Source: Onthophagus taurus (lineage: Eukaryota; Arthropoda; Insecta; Coleoptera; Scarabaeidae). From it: 64,000 nt of DNA. Shown one piece after another: positions 59,533-64,000 of the stretch (the first letter of the stretch is position 1; every line of letters starts with the position of its first letter). The DNA is taken from positions 1,433,501 through 1,497,500 of the forward strand of contig NC_091970.1 in assembly GCF_036711975.1 (NCBI RefSeq). The letters run 5' to 3'. The position numbers and the translations under genes were made by a program. The notes beneath the pieces were generated by a model. That model was not told the DNA's origin and did no database searches. It saw nothing but the letters and a program-made list of their open reading frames with translations.

Positions 59533-61780
59533 GGGGGGAAGTACATTTAGACGAGCTAAAATAAGCGCATTTTCAAGTTATTTTTTCGTGAAGTTGAAAT
59601 TAGTTTAAAACCTTTTTGATACCCACTACTATTTAGTGATGCTTTGTGCTATAAAAATATGTATTCACATATTCTAAAACTTTTATAGGCGAACGGCAAA
59701 TAGTGATCAGATAGGGAAACGTTACGGAGTGAGCGGTTCCGTTTCAAACATTCTAGCATTCGCTACAGTGGCTAGAATTACTTGCGAATGCTTTTAAATT
59801 GTTCCCAACATTCATATCTTCTATGCGAACCAAAAAAAAGTTTAAAAAATTTAAGCATTTAAAAAATACAGGTGTTTTAAAATAATGTTATAACTTTTTA
59901 AGAAAATATTGATATATAAATTAATAAAAAAGTAATTTTTTAACATAACTTATGTATACTTAGAGGTTCAAATAGAAGGTGATATTACTATTTATATGTG
60001 TAACAAATTTAATGAAAATCGGTCAAGTAGTTTATTAGTTATCGTGCTTATAAGGTGTAAATACATTGATTTGAGAAAAAGCGCGTTAAAGTTTCAAGTC
60101 GTAAAAACAAATTTTTTTCAATCTTGAATAACTTATTGGCTAGTCTGCAATACCCGGACCGTATATCAGACCTTCAGCTTCTTCATAAAATTCACTTTCG
60201 ATCGCCAACTGGTCTTTTTGTGCTTTTCGAGCTTCTTTAAACACAGATTCGTTACATCGTTACCGCCGAGTAATTCGACGTTCGTCCATTTGTTCAGCAT
60301 ATATGTTGGCTTGCCTCCCAATAATTAGATTTAATTTACTCATTATTTCCAATATGCTACTGTGTCCTTCATTAAATAAACTAGCCACAATATATGTAGT
60401 AATATCCACTATTTTTAAGCCAGAATTCAGGTGCTTTGGAGCCAATCGCCAAATAGTAGAGTTGAAACTTTCATTGGTATTTTGAGTGTGGCCCCCCAAA
60501 CATCTTATTAATAAATTTTCTCTGGATAAATCTTCATAAATTGAATATATGTGTGTCTGAACATCTGGATGCAATGGCACTGGATGCTTCATCAAGGAAT
60601 CCGACTCATTTGATTTAGCTTTTTGCCACTTGCACCAGCTCTCGGATCCTGACGGACAATGTTGGTGATTTGGATGTTCATCTGTAGAGCACATGTGCTA
60701 ATAACTAGCCATTATCGGTTTTTTCATGTCCTCTGCACTGTTGATATTTCTACGGATAGCAAGACCGGAGTATGTCGTAAGTTTTCTGATTAGAGTATCT
60801 GTCAATTTTCCTTTTCCGCCAAGTTTGTATGTTTTCTTTATGTTTCGTAGTCGGGATCCCATCCTCTTTTCAACATGTCCAATACATTCATTTTTAATTA
60901 CTGGAAAATCGTCGCCATATGGATTTTGTTCTAAAATTGCTTTGAACGTTTTGGAATCTCAGTCCCCTATATAGTTGCCGTATTTTACACCAAACTTTTC
61001 TTCGGATCTCAAAAACATCTCTACAATTGCATCGACTTCCATTTACCGGCAGACCCTCGTGAGTTTTTATGCAATTTTCTTTATGTTCTTCATACCAGTC
61101 AATATATTCTTTTGTATTTTCTTTATTTTTATAAAATGTACAGGCTTGACAATAACTGCTTTTTACAGCTACATCGATAACTTTACCAGAATAGTACCCA
61201 ATAAGCGATGTTATAATGATTTGAATCCGCGCTTTTTCCAAGAACCATCACCAGATACTTTTAAATTCAAGATTGACCTTTCTTGCCTTTCATTTTCTTT
61301 CTTTTCTTCTTCAACAGCTTTTCCGCTGAAATATTCGAACACCGATTTGGTGGCTGAATGCTGATGTTTAACAATATTATTGTATGCACTATTACTCAAA
61401 CCGTCGCATATATCCATAAAATTGCAAAATAAATTTATCCCTTGCCTCCCAATGCCCAGCAGACGCATAACAAAAACAATTCTACGATTTATTTCATAAC
61501 CAGTTTGAATTAACGGTCCGGAATTTATGTCTCTTCGGCCACAATGACAAAGCAAAACGAGCTTGAACCCAAGACCTCTCATTCCATCTACCTCAAATTA
61601 TATGGTATCTTTACATTTGCAACAAATAACAACATTAGCCAAAGCACTGAACACGGTAAAAAACTCAAGTACTTAGAATTTCGCTTTAAAATTTTGCTAT
61701 CATATTCTTAAGATGTGCAGGCAACTTTTTATGGAAAAAAAAATTTCAGTTTTTTGACGGTTCTAAATGAATTTCCCCCC
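59533..61780 (-). mobile_element. TTAA-flanked DNA transposon with a Mutator-like (PF20700-type) transposase
   Basis: The ends are short inverted repeats starting GGGGGGAA, each bordered by TTAA (59529-59532 and 61781-61784), as in Kolobok-type elements. The 2,248-base interior carries a damaged transposase on the minus strand. Confidence 0.75.
60260..61640 (-). pseudogene. Damaged Mutator-like transposase
   Basis: Reading from 61640 downward: GLGFKLVLLCHCG, GYEINRRIVFVMRLLGIGRQ, GDGSWKKRGFKSL, then after a shift SLIGYYSGKVIDVAVKSSYC and CQACTFYK with WYEEHKENC. After further shifts come CPSGSESWCKWQKA and LIRCLGGHTQNTNESFNSTI, then WRLAPKH. This series is that of insect and cnidarian transposases annotated as Mutator-like. 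At least two frameshifts break it, near 61220 and between 60890 and 60700. Confidence 0.75.
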
Positions 61781-61784
61781 TTAA

Positions 61785-62143
61785 ATACACTTATAGTACA
61801 TTTAAAATTATTAATTATGTGTTTTTTCTCATTTAGGGGTGGCTGGGGTTAACTACCCTGACCACCCCAAATTTTTTTGTTGTTGCAAGTACTGCTTATC
61901 GATTTTGGTGCAATTTAGCATGTGAACAAAAACATTCTGCGATAATTTCATTTTCCACGAGTATTTCCCTGACAATCTCCTGTTCGTCCATTTCAAATAT
62001 TATACACTTTTTTTATAAAAATCTGTTCGTTGGGATCACGGTTTATACACTTTTCTGAGCTGCACTAAGTTAACATGACATTGCACTATGACGTCATACG
62101 AGTGCCATGTCGTGCAGAGTAGTGCAGTCCCAACGAACAAAGC
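61785..62143 (-). mobile_element. Harbinger-like remnant, second copy
   Basis: The right end shares TTTGTTCGTTGGGA, the ctctgcacgacatggcac word and tatgacgtcata with the element at 18365. Inside, the minus strand starts MDEQEIVREILVENEIIAEC, the same coding start. A GC-rich palindrome (ggggtggctgggg...accacccc) lies at about 61849-61882. The left end is undefined. Confidence 0.5.
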
Positions 62144-63245
62144 TATATTAACAAACGTTTTACTTAGATTTACAAAGATTTACTTAGAATAACCTGAAAA
62201 TAATTAGGAATTTAAAGACAACCTTAGAAGTTTTTATTAATCCATAGATTTAGTAATACATCAGAATTCGCCGATGAATCAAGCCAATGAATTTTTGTCA
62301 ATGTACTTCTTGTACAATAATCATAATTGAATAATTTCTTAATAACAATTTAATTAGAAGTCAAATTTTGACATTTCTATTGTAATGAAACGTCATTTTT
62401 GACGTATAAGTAACAAGCGTATATGAGTTATTATATAAATGTCATTTTTAATATTTAACAATCAATCATCATAGTAAACTTTTTTTTAAATTTTATTTAA
62501 TTTAAAAAATTAATTTATTTATATTTTAAATTTAAAGATTTAACGCCAACACTACGATTAGCCAAGATGGCCGATTTCCAATTTCACCAACATCAAATAA
62601 ACAAAATTACTAAAAAAAATATTATTTTTATTAACATTTTTAAAGTGATTTTATCACCATTTTATTTATTACCAGTCTCAATTCGTTTTATTAAAATCAA
62701 TTAGTAAATTTATTAATTAATTTAGTTTAATTTAAGCTTTATTTAAAAATTTTTATTTAAAATTAATTCTTTGACATTTGAGGTTATGTTATTTTATGAC
62801 GTATCAACGATTAGATTAGATTTTGAATTAAGTAAGTTTTATTAGTTATTATTATAAGATAATCAACAACAAAGCTTTTTTTTGATGTTTTAATGATGGC
62901 ATGTAAAAGTTTTATTAAAAATCATCATTATTTTAAGTTAATTGTAAATTTGACGTTTAAAATATCTTTTTATTTAACTTCCAGAACCTGAATCCATCCA
63001 TCACTTAGAACCTGGATCAAAATGTACACAGAATTATTATCAATTCTTGGAGGAATAATTGCAGGTAATATTGAATTAATTAGAATTATTAACAAAATAA
63101 TTTTGTGCCATAATTTGTAGGAGGATGAAGAATAACAACATTATAAGCACTAATATGGAAAAAAAATCGATTTGTGGAGTAATCACTACAAATAAGACAA
63201 GTTAGTGGTAGAATAATTTCTTTAATATAATTTTGTCATGGTTAA
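62144..63245. repeat. Segmental duplication, copy 2
   Basis: Partner of 58383-59532. It has a deletion of about 30 bases in the second exon-like piece and an intact TTAA (63242-63245) at the position where copy 1 meets the transposon. It therefore resembles the empty target site on one side. Confidence 0.88.
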
Positions 63246-64000
63246 GAGAACAATATTTGAGTTTATTGTTCTTAAGAAGTATGGAGATTTTATTTTCAAT
63301 CTTAATTGTGACTTAACTAAAGTCTCAACAATCTTTTTTTAAATTATTTAATAAAGCCCGATGTTGGTACGTTGGTAATATAACATAAATTGATCGTCAC
63401 CAATCGATGTGAAGATGTGGCTCGAGGGTAATTTATTTAATTGATTTTGGCTCCCCGTACGCGTCGTTTTGATGAATGGCGCGTCGATTTTACGGGGGAA
63501 AATTGCGGGGTCATTACCAAGAGAAGACGAGGACGGTCCTCTTTCTCTCGTACGACGGTGTGGGTCGCTTTCCGGCATTATGCAAATGGGGTTCTTCGGC
63601 CGCGCCCTCGTGGGCCGAACCGCTAAATAATCGGATCGGCAAATTGCCGCCGCGCAGAAAACGGTTCCACCGAAATCGCCGCCGCAAAACTCTTTTTGCT
63701 CGAGTTTTCTTCGAATTTCGTTTGACAGATACCGCCCCAAAAAAATTAAAAATAAGAAATAAATAAAGATTTTTTTGAAGGGAAAATTTCTCTCGAAAAA
63801 GAAATCTTCACACGCAAGAAAAAAAATTAACTTCCAATTTCCATTTACAACGGAACGAATTATCTCTACTAAACTATAAAGAGTGAATATTTATTTTTTT
63901 TATCTCGAAAGAGACTTATTGAGAGTTTTAAAAAGTATTGAGAAGAGATTGAGTTTAAATGGTAATGACGTTTCGAGGATTTTAAACGACCGGTTAAAAC
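63246..64000. promoter_or_regulatory. Window end with a second GC-rich island (about 63430-63700)
   Basis: CpG-rich block (gtacgcgtcg, ggccgcgccctcg, ccgccgcgcagaaaacgg) in otherwise AT-rich DNA. Short frames exist on both strands, but none shows a recognisable domain. It may be a promoter or conserved enhancer of a gene outside the window. Confidence 0.3.

Noticed and set aside
61849-61882. GC-rich palindrome as a transcription terminator or small RNA gene
   Set aside because: It lies in a transposon remnant and is short; nothing indicates a transcript ending there.
63348-63766. Several overlapping frames in the last GC-rich block
   Set aside because: Same reason: no domain and no reading frame preferred over the others.

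Overview
The window is nuclear DNA of an insect, most likely a holometabolous one such as a beetle; the order is an inference. It is AT-rich, its genes are split by many short introns with GT/AG borders, and it carries Snakeskin, an innexin and many decayed insect-type transposons. It is not bacterial, and I saw no rRNA, tRNA or CRISPR array.

Layout. 1-2.3 kb: the minus-strand synaptogyrin gene behind short repeats. 3.4-10.8 kb: a minus-strand G-protein alpha subunit gene whose fourth intron holds a 6.1-kb hAT-like element filled with a 456-bp satellite. 11.2-16.0 kb: a compact housekeeping block of BUD31 (-), PDAP1 (+) and Integrator subunit 9 (-). 16-19.8 kb: decayed transposons plus an eIF3j pseudogene. 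19.8-27.6 kb: an innexin (-) and PUM3/penguin (-), the latter with a 288-bp satellite in its first intron. 27.8-28.8 kb: a gene encoding two fused copies of a four-helix membrane protein. 29.4-56.4 kb: adenylosuccinate lyase (+), with three coding exons spread over 27 kb.

Intron 1 of adenylosuccinate lyase (16.5 kb) is crowded. It hosts a 271-residue Arg/Ser/Cys-rich protein gene, a 277-residue multi-helix protein gene, four small four-helix membrane protein genes and Snakeskin. It also holds non-LTR retrotransposon fragments and two satellite families. Intron 2 (8.9 kb) holds a Tc1/mariner-like element with long terminal inverted repeats, itself split by a young copia-type LTR retrotransposon. 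From 56.4 kb to the end there is no confident gene: two GC-rich islands, a 1.1-kb segmental duplication, and a TTAA-flanked transposon between the two copies.

The most interesting biology is the cluster of small four-helix membrane proteins beside Snakeskin. All have the same two-part design: a short first exon and a phase-0 intron just before the first long hydrophobic stretch. One member is a two-unit fusion, and one truncated copy is joined to an inverted copy of another member's promoter. This looks like an actively evolving local gene family. All exon borders were read by eye from GT/AG signals and reading frame; none was confirmed with transcripts or database searches.
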